A stretch of 64,000 nt of DNA, from contig QJNS01000044.1 in assembly GCA_004154925.1 (NCBI GenBank), forward strand, positions 1-64,000, given 5' to 3'. The DNA is from Monosporascus cannonballus. Taxonomy: Eukaryota; Ascomycota; Sordariomycetes; Xylariales. A model generated the notes under the pieces. That model saw only the letters and a list, made by a program, of their open reading frames with translations. It made no database searches and was not told the origin of the DNA. Below are positions 47,437 to 58,700 of the stretch, piece by piece. Position 1 is the stretch's first letter. Every line of letters begins with the position of its first letter. Made by a program: the position numbers and the translations under genes.

Positions 47437-48546
47437 TCAGGGTAAAGATCTGAAAACAGCTTCCCATGTAACCAGTGCCGCAGCGTTGGTCGGGAAAGCC
47501 CTCAAAAAGCAAGGGACAAAGCCTCGCCAGAATCCCCTGGCGCCGCTCTCCCTGTACACGGCAACCGCTGCATCCCTCCAGCGGTGGAACCTCCTCTCGC
47601 CATCGCCCAGCTTGCCGCCGAGCGGGTCCGTCATGATGCGCTGCTTGACAACGTCGCTCGGGTAGCTCGCGATCCAGAAGACCTGCGCGCTGAGCCCGCC
47701 GGCCCAGAAGTTGACGGCCGCAGGCCCCAGGGATGTGCGCTCGCGCAGCAGGCGTGAGAGCAGGTCGTACGACCCCCACCAGAAGAAGAAGAACGACCGG
47801 AACAGCAGCGTGGCGCCCAGGCCCCGGTACACGCCGCGGATGCCGTGCGCGCCGTAGATCCGGCGCACGCAGTCCACCGGCCCGCTGTACAACCGCTCGC
47901 TCTTGCGCGCAGCGTACTGCGTCTGCAGGCGCGCCTTCACGTGCTCCACCGGCGCCGCCACGAAGCTTACCGTGCACCCCGCCAGCACGCCCGCGAGGCC
48001 ATGGCCGAGCGTCGGCAGGTTGTGGGCGTGCGCCGCACCCTTCTTCCCTTCCCCCTCCTCCTCCCTCATATCGTCGGATCCCGATCCCCGAGGGGAGGAG
48101 GGCCGCGCCCCGTCGGGGCCGGCGTTGAACACGTGCTCCGACAGCAGCCGTCGGTACACCTGCAGGCTGCCCATCATGATGCTGTCCATGAACATCCAGC
48201 CCACGAGCGGCGGCGTCGCGCCCTTGTAGAGCCCCCGCACGCCCTCGTGCCGCACCGTCTGCGCCACGCACTGCAGGGGGCCGCTGAAGCGCGCGCTGTC
48301 GGTCGTCTGGAGGCGCACCTTGACCGTGTCGAAGGGGTGGCCGACTGCGGTCCTAGTTAGTCATTGCGTTCATATGTAATTTATGTGTGTCTCCAGGGAC
48401 AAATGTACGATTAGGATGGATGGGTGAGTGGATGCTGAAAGCTTACCCGTCAGCTTGGCGATGCCGGAGAAGACGCCAGCCACGAAGCCCTTGTAGTTGC
48501 TGGGCTTTGCCGGCTCCTTCTGCTGCCGCCTCGGGTCGGCCGCCAT
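47437..48546 (-). CDS. Mitochondrial carrier (SLC25 family)
   Basis: Inner-membrane metabolite exchanger. Exons are 48546-48447 and 48344-47437; the intron runs from GTAAGC to ccgcag, giving 335 aa. Three carrier repeats are marked by Px[DE]xx[RK] signatures: HPFDTVKVRLQ, APVEHVKARLQ and YPSDVVKQRIM. Each is followed by a matrix loop and GLYKG, GVYRG or GFWRG. The N-terminal NYKGFVAGVFSGIAKLTVGHPFD resembles the Ymc1 / ornithine / carnitine-acylcarnitine branch, so an amino-acid or carboxylate substrate is likely but not assigned. A charged insertion (GPDGARPSSPRGSGSDDMRE onward) sits between repeats 1 and 2 and is longer than usual. Start chosen at MAADPRR; an in-frame ATG at 48570 adds 8 residues. 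Confidence 0.9.
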
Positions 48547-49292
48547 TGGGGACGCGGTCCTGCTGCACACTCGGCGGATTTTGTTTGGCTTGGTTACTTA
48601 TTGAGCATTTGCTGTTGGTGGTTCAGTTTACGAATTATTGGAAGACCCTGCATTCCGCGAATTTTAGCGATAATTGTCAACCGAGATCGGCCATGCTTTT
48701 TTTTTTATTACTCGGCCCGTGCCTTCCGTCTCGGGGCCTCCTCTAGCGGCAATGCGCGTAACATCATGAACGAAGTCCCATCTCCTGAATATTATTTAAA
48801 AATCGCCGACTGCAGCGTGAATACAAAAACGGCTTGGTTTTTTTTGTAAAAAAAAAAAAAAAAGAAGAGGGGGCGGGGGAGGGGGACCGCTAAACTTAAT
48901 TATCGCAACATCAAATCGTGTGACAAAACGGCCTCGACACCGAAGTCACGACGTCCTGCTCACGCTGGAATACCACGACATCCCTACGACAGGCCCGAGT
49001 CCGGAGCCCGGGGTCCTCCACCCCGGGGCTGGGACCACCCTCGTCGTTGTTGTGCACGATCAGCGTGGCGGCCGGCACGCGTTGCTGTCCTTCCGCTTAA
49101 AAATTTTCCGCACGCGGAAGGAATTTGGAACCCTGTGCCCTCAGGTAGCGACCCGGGGAATCACGACATAAAATAAGGCTTTCGAATTCCACCAATCTAC
49201 CGGTAACATCTCATCGCATTGTTTGGTGGTATAGAGGTATATGGCAAGTCAACTGCTAGTAACTCTACAACCGGTAGGCAGCTGGCTATGGC
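48547..49292. other. Interval with T and A homopolymer runs
   Basis: Upstream of the carrier gene. Contains a T10 run near 48700 and an A-rich run (about 48848-48864) followed by purine-rich sequence. No gene is recognised. Confidence 0.45.
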
Positions 49293-50315
49293 TTAGTCCT
49301 CGTCAGACTGGTCCTCGTCGAAAAACGAAATCATGTTGCATTGACCCCCCTCTTGTATTACTTTCCTCAGGTTTCGGCTCGAGGTTTCTAGAATCCCGTT
49401 CGCGACCTCTAGTAGGCTGATCTTGCAAAGGAGATGGGTGAGCTCAACATCCTTGGCAAGGTCCCGCTCCTCGAGCTCCCTGATCCTCGCCCCTAGTTTC
49501 TCGACCTTGGCGGCGGCCTCCTCCCTTAATCGATTTCGCATTGTGCGGCGGAGCTCCATGGTTTCCTCAGAAGAGGGCAGTCCCAGGGACGCATAGAACT
49601 CCGCCCAGTCCTCCGGGTCGGCGAGTCTCGGACTCCAATACCTGTTCTCCGTGAACACTTCCATGAACTCCTTATTTCGCACGTGAAACATTTCCCAGTG
49701 CATCATCTCCAGGCCAAAATTTTCGCCACCGGCTACGTCCAGGTAGCTTCTCATGTATTCGAAGGATCGGCTCCGGAACCGGTCCCACTTCTCCGCTGAA
49801 TTCGCAGGACCATCGGCAGGCGCCTCCTTGTCCTGGTTTACAAGCATCATGACCGTCGGTATGGATCGTCGTTCGTCTCGCGTTCGGCGGGAGCCGAGGA
49901 CCAAGAGGACGCGGTATCCTTTGAGGTTGAAATTTCTCTTGCCCCTGAACCTCTCGTACTCGAGATTGGCGGCAAGGCCGATCTCAATGTCCTTCCAACC
50001 TGCCTCCCACTCTTGGGGCCAATCTCCGTCGCCTACTTTCGGGTCGTAAGGTTCGAGTTTAGGGTGATGGAGTCGCTCTTCTCTTGCGGCGTCGCTCAAC
50101 GACGGCGACGACCAGGTCGATGTCGTAGTCGCAGTGGCTCCAGGGAAAGTCCGTCTAACCGAGGAAGGTTCGTAGTCCATGAGGGACTTGATTTTCCTCA
50201 GGACTGACATACGGGATAATTTGGTAGTGTTCTTGCTTATCACGGTGCGTTCGGCTTGAAGCTTGGTGGTAGATCGAGGATTATGAGGATACCTAGTGGA
50301 AGAAGATGCCAACAT
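49293..50315 (-). CDS. Hypothetical protein with C-terminal coiled coil
   Basis: Intronless frame of 340 aa from the first in-frame ATG at 50315 (an ATG at 50210 would give 305 aa). The N-terminus is basic and Ser/Thr-rich. The middle contains PEEWxxGWKD-like WPQEWEAGWKDIEIGLAANL and a likely strand-turn segment GYRVLLVLGSRRTRDERRSI. The C-terminal third (about residues 255-325) is Glu/Arg/Leu-rich with heptad character (RRTMRNRLREEAAAKVEKLG), probably a coiled coil. The tail is acidic (FFDEDQSDED). I recognise no enzyme motif or family. Composition and length argue that it is a real gene, but its role is unknown. Confidence 0.6.
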   Translation of the reverse strand: MLASSSTRYPHNPRSTTKLQAERTVISKNTTKLSRMSVLRKIKSLMDYEPSSVRRTFPGATATTTSTWSSPSLSDAAREERLHHPKLEPYDPKVGDGDWPQEWEAGWKDIEIGLAANLEYERFRGKRNFNLKGYRVLLVLGSRRTRDERRSIPTVMMLVNQDKEAPADGPANSAEKWDRFRSRSFEYMRSYLDVAGGENFGLEMMHWEMFHVRNKEFMEVFTENRYWSPRLADPEDWAEFYASLGLPSSEETMELRRTMRNRLREEAAAKVEKLGARIRELEERDLAKDVELTHLLCKISLLEVANGILETSSRNLRKVIQEGGQCNMISFFDEDQSDED

Positions 50316-52961
50316 TGTAAGCTTTGCAGCAGCCACCGGCTCTTATAATTGTCGCGTATAACACAGGAGAGAGTTTGCTAGAGCACTGAACAATTGGCTA
50401 GTAAGAGATAGCATGCTATCCATTGTGCCCTCCAGGTTATGATGGCAAAACTCATGTTGCGTAACTGTTCTTCCATAAGTTATTCACAGCTTACCGGGGG
50501 GTAAGATTTGAGTCAATCAAGTCAGATAATTAAATTTGGCATGTAATCATCACCCTGTGTAATACTGATCTCTATATGAAAAGAACGACGAGACGGGAGA
50601 AGTCTGCTATACAATGAGGACGCTTGAACAGGAGGGCCTACTTTTACGTGTCCAGATACCTCGAGAGATATCAAGCTACAATTAGACAAGTCAGTTAACC
50701 AACCTTAGTAAACCAGGATATCAGAGGAGTTGAATGCAGGCCTCTAACATGTCGCTCATCAAGCTAGTAAATATACTTCATCCGATGTGGCTTACAGATC
50801 TCGATTGTGAATAGCAGGCTTCAAGGACCACAGTACGCTTAGACTAAGAAGCATGTGTACATTCTTATCTCGATGCATGTCTACAGTGTGTAATCATATC
50901 AATAGGGTCCGTCAGGGAAATAAACCACGATTAGTGATACGACGTGAGGTGCGGCTGTAGAAGCACAATGTCATAGAAAGTTGCTACATATCCTCCTCAT
51001 AATCAAAGCCACTACTGTGAAATTAAAATAACCAGAGGGAAGACTGTCCTTGTGGCCACTGGTGGTTACGCTGAGGTAGGTAGACTCGATTGTGCGAGTT
51101 TAATGTCTACACTGCATGAAAGAATTTTCCAGGCATGACTTCCAGTCTCACAACATTATCAGGGTTTATGACCGAACCCAGAAAGTATAGTAATCCGTAA
51201 CCGGGTCTCTCATAGGATGAGGCTAAATAGGCAATCGCATCACACTGCGCTATCAATATCGAGGATCATGTATCGGTTGATACCGGGGGGCCGACTATGA
51301 TAGGTCTGAAGCCTTACGAGGTGCGCAGTGCAAAACACAGACATTTGCAATTGTCCATGGGGACGCCTGTAACTAAAAATAATACACCAAGTCCTCTCAA
51401 CCCGGTCATCTCCCACGGCGATTGCGACGCCCCCACCCCCTTCGTTTTTGCTCTCTTATTTGCACTTTGATATACGTGCAGGTCCCTTCATCGGCTGTAA
51501 TCATGACCTCCTCAGTCAAGTTTCCATCATCAAAAGGACAAAAGGCAATTTCGACTAAGAGGCTGGGTCTCGAAAATGGGATTGATGTTGAATGAAACCA
51601 GGTTTCGATTACAGAGTTGATTTGGCTGCTTAGTCAGACCAGAATTACAACCGGATTGGGAAAGAATGCTGACCGCCCGTAACGAGTCTGGCCGCGCCGG
51701 ACTGAAACCATGGGGATTCTGGGAAACATATAAATTCAGCAGAATCCGAAGAACCATACACATATCTGCTAGAGCTGTGCGGGTTCTGTATGTTCCACAG
51801 GACGGCGGCTGTCGCCTGTTGGGCTGCTTATTACATTCTAATTGACTTTCCGTGGGCGTTGAGACTCGGTATCCAGTTTGAGTTGTAGGACCTTTCAGGG
51901 GACTGCTCCGCATATCCGGGCTGAAAGATTAATGGAGTGGTAAGGCGAGGTAAGGCGAGGTGACGCGAGGTGGGGTGGCTGGCCTCAGATTGTCGCAACA
52001 AGTATTACAAATATTCCCAGGCCGTGGGCGAATATGTCCATTGGCCAAGAGAGGCGGCTCCCGGGATGTCTGGCTGAATCCTCCACTAAAAGCACCCGAC
52101 AAAGTTATGCTGTGTGAATTGAACCCGCTGCACCATACTATGAAGAAGTGCAACCTCGAGGTGCAGGAAAGACAAAGACACGTTCGACTATCCAGATGCT
52201 ATCATTACATCCTCTCCATGTACCAGTTGATTCCCCTATGCTTTGTAGGCTCGTATGATTACGAAGTACTAAGCCGCACATCCCGTTAAACCTCGTAGGA
52301 GATATACAATGCATGTGCTTCAGTTAATCCTTCTTGCATGGCGATTAATCCAACCTTCGCCAAAAAGCCCTGTAAAAGGCTGCCAACGGCTCGTACCGAA
52401 TGCTTAACCAAAATTGACGTAATACAGTCTAATGCGCGGCTCTCGCGGATCCGAGAGAAGGGGCGTAGAGTTACTATGGTGTTATGGGTAATATTTCGCA
52501 TCCAGTTATGTTGACCAGGTGCGAAATATTATGCCTGATACCATAGTGGCCTTGCAGGGCTGAAGACGCCAAGATCCTAAGAATCCAAGAACCCCAGAAC
52601 GGAATAGCCAAGAACAGAAATAGGAACGAGCCCACACCGGTTGCGACCCTCCCTTTGCCTTATGCACCTGTGCGCATCCTTGCGGCTTGATGTGCCCTCA
52701 AGAGGTCTCAATTGGACGTTCTGATTCGAGGGCGCTTAGGCCTTAATCCAGCACTGCCCTGCTGACGAGGCGATGATACCGTAGCAGCCCCGTCCCTGGG
52801 GTATTGGCGTCGTAACCGACCTCTGACACGGAAACAGCCCCCAAACGAAAGAAATAGAAAATTCTGGCCCGCTGAGCTGAAATATCTAAAATGGGCGGCG
52901 ATCCCTTCGGGGCTTGACCTGAAGTTCTCGCTCCAGAACGATAGTACCGCACATAGCAGCC
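50316..52961. other. 2.6-kb gene-poor interval
   Basis: Moderately AT-rich sequence with only short frames. A small aggtaaggcgaggt / gacgcgaggt direct repeat is at about 51942-51970. No gene is recognised. Confidence 0.4.
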
Positions 52962-54109
52962 ATGAATCCCAACCGCCTGCCAGAGACTCACGGGAACGTG
53001 GTCACGTCCTGGATGCCGCTCGGGAGCGGACGGCCGGCGAACAGCGAATGTGCCGACCTCAGGTGGAATTATCATAGCGACATCATCGCTGCTTGGGACC
53101 CGGGTTACGGAGTGAGTGCCGATCAGGCCGTGACGTGCCACCCTAAAGCGGTAACGACTTGGTGGCTACAAGAACGACTCGGCCCAAATACAGCCACCAC
53201 CGTCAGCCTTGGACCGATGGATTGTCCCGAAAATTATTATACCGCCACCCAGAACGTCCAAGACTCCTCGAGTACGCTGATAGCTTGTTGCCCATCGTAA
53301 GTTCGGGCCTTAGATGACCCTATGTTTCGCGTCGTGTGGTAGTGTGGTAGCTCACGGGTCGTCTAAGCGGTTTTGAATACAACGGCATGATTGAAAGTCA
53401 AGGGACTACGGGACAGTGCACCTCGCGCGTCGCAGCTGGGCAAGATGTGACCTACATGGGACGAGGCGAGAACGGAGCCTGGATTACCAGATCCTCCAGG
53501 ATGAATACCGCAACTACGGTAGTAGGGGTCCAGATCAACGGCTGGAAGTTCGCCGATGAGACGGCGGCCAGTACGCCAAGCACCGGGTCCTGCAGCTTGC
53601 CCGGGAGCTTTGAGACAACGCCTGCCAATCCGTGTTCTCAGAGCGAAGCGTTTGGCAATTCCGCCAAGATAGGCATCGGCGTCGGCGTATCCCTAGGACT
53701 CACCGGACTGGTCGCTCTCGGTGCCGGCTTGCTCATGATGTATAGAGCGCGGAAGGCAGCACGGTCAATGCCCCCTCCGCCGTCCATAACAAAGGATTTC
53801 AGCGATGGCGGCGGGCCGATTTCGCGCTCGCAGTTATCCCTGTCACGCACTCCCGCCCTCCAGGAAAGAAATAATCCGACCGAGATGCCGGACTCCAGGA
53901 CAAAAGCTTTACCGCAGGACTGGAGTAGCTATCCTGCTGAGCAATACCCTACTGAGCAACCATTGTACCACTCTTACGCGGTAACAGTCCCCCATGGTGA
54001 GATGGAGGGTACAGCTGGCTATATTCCCCACGAAACGCCCCATACAAGAACAGAACTAGAGGGGGAGTTCGAGAGGAATATAAAAGTGCTTTATCGCCCT
54101 CAACATTAG
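52962..54109 (+). CDS. Single-pass membrane protein, fungal cell-surface type
   Basis: Exon 1 is 52962-53296 and exon 2 is 53368-54109; the 71-nt intron runs from GTAAGT to ctaag, giving 358 aa. The extracellular-type N-terminal part contains paired Cys (ECADL, VTCHPK, MDCPENYYTA, LIACCPSGF, GQCTSR) and WWLQERLGPNTATTVSLGP. This pattern is common in uncharacterised fungal surface proteins. A Ser/Thr-rich stalk follows (about residues 170-205). One transmembrane helix comes next, starting at IGIGVGVSLGLTGLVALGAG and followed by LLMMYRARK, then a proline-rich cytosolic tail with RSMPPPPS. The architecture resembles Mid2/Wsc-like sensors but no WSC domain is visible. No signal peptide is seen at this ATG, so a missed upstream exon is possible. 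Confidence 0.68.
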
Positions 54110-54354
54110 TAGAATAGGATACCCATAGTCATGGGGATATAATTGAAAGAACAGGTATTTACTATTATTTGGCAGGCACCAACCGTGGCGTAACCTAGCT
54201 GATTTGAGACAATTTGCTGCAAATATGAATTGCCACGCCTCAACCACCCCGTCCGTTGCCCGTCCTGCTACGCAGCTCCTCCGCCAGCGCGATCCACCCT
54301 GACATTTACCGGCCTATCTCCGGGCCATGAGACTTCCGACCCGATGCCTAGGAA

Positions 54355-54815
54355 CTATGCCGGCAATGGCCCCACGTATAGGAGGGTCAAGTCACGGACG
54401 GAGTAGGGGAGCCGCATGTCGGTGCCGACGACGCGGGTTACGGGATAGTGCGCGAAGGGTCCGATGCCTGTCTTGTAGACCTAGAGAGAGTGAGCCGAGG
54501 CCCCATCCCTTATAGTTCCCTTCGGGACCCTGGAGGACATAGTCCGAGTCGACCGTGAAGCGGACGGCCCTCTCGACTCGCGTGGTGTCAAAGATGATGG
54601 AGGCGACACTCCAGATATTCTCCCCTATCTCCCTCGTCTCGGATAATTTGTGAGTATCGCGCGTTGTCGGACTTCGGGTTGAGGAGGGCGCCGGCAGCCG
54701 CTATGTCGTCGCAACGGCCCCTCTCGAGCAAAGAAGGGAGCTGTGATTCATGTCGAGGAGGTAGCGCGGTCGCCCAGGCAGAACCAGCGGCAAGTAGCGC
54801 TATGATGGCCTTCAT
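54355..54815 (-). pseudogene. Small secreted protein gene with frameshift(s)
   Basis: The ATG at 54815 opens MKAIIALLAAGSAWATALPP, a clear signal peptide, followed by LLERGRCDDIAAAGALLNP. At a GGG run (plus-strand 54630-54633) the frame shifts by one nucleotide and continues convincingly as GENIWSVASIIFDTTRVERA and VRFTVDSDYVLQ. Near 54490 a second shift or an intron joins it to VYKTGIGPFAHYPVTRVVGT and a stop at 54355. The three segments together resemble one secreted protein of about 140 aa, possibly in the class of small fungal effector-like proteins, but I recognise no family. One base in the G run could be a sequencing error; if real, the gene is dead. Confidence 0.5.
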
Positions 54816-55759
54816 TGCCGGTGAAGTCTGAGTTCGTAAATGTTGTAAATTGACGGCGGTCTTCGGCTTAATCGCAGTAGACTGCAATACCAAGAGAAGC
54901 TTTTAAACTGCCAAAACAGAGAGAGACTCTCACCATTTATCCTGATCCGGGGGACGGGTACGGCCGACACCCCCATCTTCGGGGCTTCATGTTTATCAAG
55001 GCCGGGGCAGAAAGCAACCTATAGTTGGCAGACGCCGTGGAAGTCATGTTCTAGAATCCAAAGTAGGCGCATCTGGAATGCAGTCATACGAGACCCTGAG
55101 ATCCTCAGATCCTGTCACGAGGGCTGGAAGCAATTGTACCACGTCCACATGATGTGCAGGTAATCGCACAACCACCCAAGCCTTTGCCGGGTCGCCGCCA
55201 ACCAAGCTACCCGGATATCAATGAACTGAAGCCATCGTGGATATCCGTAATGTCCATATTGAGTAGACACATGATGCTACATTCAATACTGTGGTTGAGC
55301 CCCACCATTAGACACTATCGGCATTCGGGGAGCATGAATGGGAATCTCCTAGTACTATGCGTACTCCTAAGCCTGGAATACTGACGTAACCTCTATCTAC
55401 ATACCTTTGTACTCTCCAAAGGGCAATACGGAGTGAATAGCGATACCCAAGCTGGTAAATAAAAATAGCTTATCTCCACATCAACGGGAAGTAAAATCCT
55501 CCAATCAGAAGCAGCGTAGGGGCTGGAGATAACCGACAGGGGTAATAAAGTCGTTTTGGTGGTAGGGACCGAAGGTAAGGTGTGCTTTTTAACTAGATCT
55601 GGGATGATGGCCTCTTTGTCGAGTTTTCCCATTAAGTGTTACAAGGTGAAATCATTAAGAACAATCCATGTTATTTTGGAAGATGTTATACTTTTTGCAA
55701 TTGAACTGATTACCGGGGCCGAAATAGTATGCGGAGTGCTTGCGGATTTCGATTAGTAA
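54816..55759. other. Transition from gene-bearing to AT-rich sequence
   Basis: Short frames only, no recognised gene. Base composition begins to drop in GC after about 55390. Confidence 0.45.
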
Positions 55760-58700
55760 AATGTTTCGATTAAAGTTAGCATTCGTTAATACCCCTGGTT
55801 AATGTAAGGCTAACTTAAATTAACTTTTTAATATGTTAATTATAGTTAATTGAGTTAGTTTTTCATAAAGTTATATTCGCGATTAAATATTGATTAATTT
55901 ACAAAATAACGCTTTTTGTAATAAATGTTACAGGAACAGGGGTTCCTGTCTCGAGGAAACTAACCTTTAAGGCCTAGCGCGGACCTGTTACGGCTAAACT
56001 CCGGACAGAGAGGCTTGGCATTAAGGTGATCTAGTTGATCTAAGTGATCTAGGACCAGATCACATAGATCACATAGATCACATAGATCACATAGATCCAC
56101 GACACACTCACTTCAAGGAATTAGAATATATAATGAATCAATCTCTCATGTAGATAGCACCTACTTAGTTTCGCTCCTTAGCTATCAATCTAAGCTCTCA
56201 ATCCAGAGGCAACTGCACAGTTCTCTAATTGAGGGAAGAGTCTTTAAATCTCTTTAACGAACAGACCACTGAATCATTCCTCGCCCTATTGTTACCTGCA
56301 AATCAAGACCTCATTTCGGATACTGCTCATACCTCCAGGTGGATGTATGACAGGTTCGTTACAATAAATTATAGCTATATTGTTAAAAGCTAAAGAAATA
56401 TACGTATTACTAAAGAAAGACTGAGCATTTTATGTGTTATTTTTACGCAATACTTACGAAATCGTTACAAAGAAATTGTTTTATAGGTAACTACTTATTT
56501 CTCTTTTAAAGAAAACGAGCAAGTTTTAAATTAGGTTTTAATATATCCGTATTATTTCCTTTATTTTAATTCTAAAATATTTAATAAATTAAAATTTTCT
56601 TATTTTGATTAAATCGTAAAAATATAAATAATATAATTATGATTTCGTATAACAATAAACCAGTTATCTCGGTTATTAAATTTACTTAAACTTTTAAATC
56701 GAAATTTATTTTATGTAAATTCCGGTAATGGTTTACCAAGTACGAAAAAAAGAAATTTAAACTCTATTCGCGAACTAAATTTCATTAATTAAATTGAACA
56801 CCATTTATAATACATTCAATATTATGTTAAAAATAATTATAATCTAATTAAAATTTCAACAAAAAGTTTAAATCTAGAAGTAGTTACAACTTTTTAAAAT
56901 TTTTTTAGTAAATATTAACTAACTTAATTTAATTATTGATTTAATCCTGATATCAAATATTTTAGATAATCCATTAATTTAAACGTTAAAACATTGTTTT
57001 TAAATAATAAATATATATTATTTTTCATTTATAATATATTTCTTCTTGAAATCTTTATACGTTAATCTATTTTCTATTTGTTTTCATTAATTATAATTAT
57101 AATATTGTTATTTCAACTTTAATAATATTATTAAATATACATTTTAACCAATTTTTTATATTTAATAATAATAAAAAATACAACGTTTTTAAATTATAAA
57201 TTATAAATTAATATTATTTAAGTTATATGATACGTAATGAATATATTTATATATTAATGTATTTTAGTAAGTAATTAATTTCTAATAGATTATCTATTAC
57301 TTATAATCGACTGCATTATATTTAACTGACTTAAATAATATAACCTTTAGTTAGAATAGAAAAATATTTAACGTTTTGTCTCGGTCGCTATTTTAGACCT
57401 TTAAATAGCAGGCTATAATATAAAATAATTAAATTATCTTTATTTCGAATTTTTATTAATTTTGTTTTTATAAAAGTTTGTTAAAAAGCAGGAAAACCTG
57501 TCGTTTTAATTGCTGATATTCGAATAATTACGTATTATTACTAGTAGAATTTTAATTATTTAACATAGAAATAGCTTTCAGAAATTTTATTATTAAAGAT
57601 TAATTCGCAAACGAGTTACTAACATACCGCTGAACTGTATATAACCGGATATTACGTATTATGAATAGGTATATTGCTTTTATTTATTTTTCGCATTTGA
57701 GTCGGTTGCGATATTAGTTTTCTTAATAATAGCTGGAGGTATGTAAAGGTGCGTGCGATTAGAACCAACCCGCTGTTTTAAAACAACCTTCTAATTATAA
57801 AGTTAAGGCCTAAATTATTATTAAGCTTTTTTTATTTATATATGTTTTTGGTACGGCTTTTCGAATCTAAGATTAAGTAATGACTAATTTTTACATTGCC
57901 CGTAAAGAATTAAAACTTATAACGAAAGCTGTATATATATTATAACCTGGCAAAGTTACGACCTTTAGCAACAATCGCAACAGAAATAGCTATAAAAACA
58001 AAGTGAGTTAAGTCACATGGTGGATTACTAACTTACGAGTAATAAGCTAATACGCCGAATTTCTAATTTATTAGTAATGAACAAATAAGTCGTGTTACTA
58101 ATATATTTATAATTAATTAATAAGCTTAAACAAATATACACGTTTATTATATTAGTAATGTAAGTAATGTGAATATATAATATAATTTTGTTGCTTAAAA
58201 TATTTTTAATATTACGAGAAGTAGTTAAGTTATTTTGTTATTTAAACTTTTATATTATTGCTATTAATATAAATCTATATCATTAAAACTTAATAATTAA
58301 TTAAACTCTTAATTATTATATATTATAAAAGTTTATTTAGTAATACCGTTAAATTTTAAATAGTACTTATAATAAATTGGAATCGGGAAGAATCGATCTT
58401 GATTAATGTAGATAAACAAGCTATGTTACGACACGAAAAGGGATTGTTGAAATGAAGAACTTAAGCCGATTATATTGCTGGTATTGAACTTCAATAACTA
58501 AAGTAATGGAAAATATAATGAATAGTAATAATCGTAATTGGTGTCTAAAGTTAAATGTATAACGAAAAAGAACCCCTTAATATATATGCGAAATTCGGGC
58601 CTTTTGATCTGTCGAACTTAATTATAGGCGTAATATCTTGTTCTATTTTAAGCCTTTTTTCTTACGATAAAAAACGTCCCCGTTTTATGGTAAAAAATAA

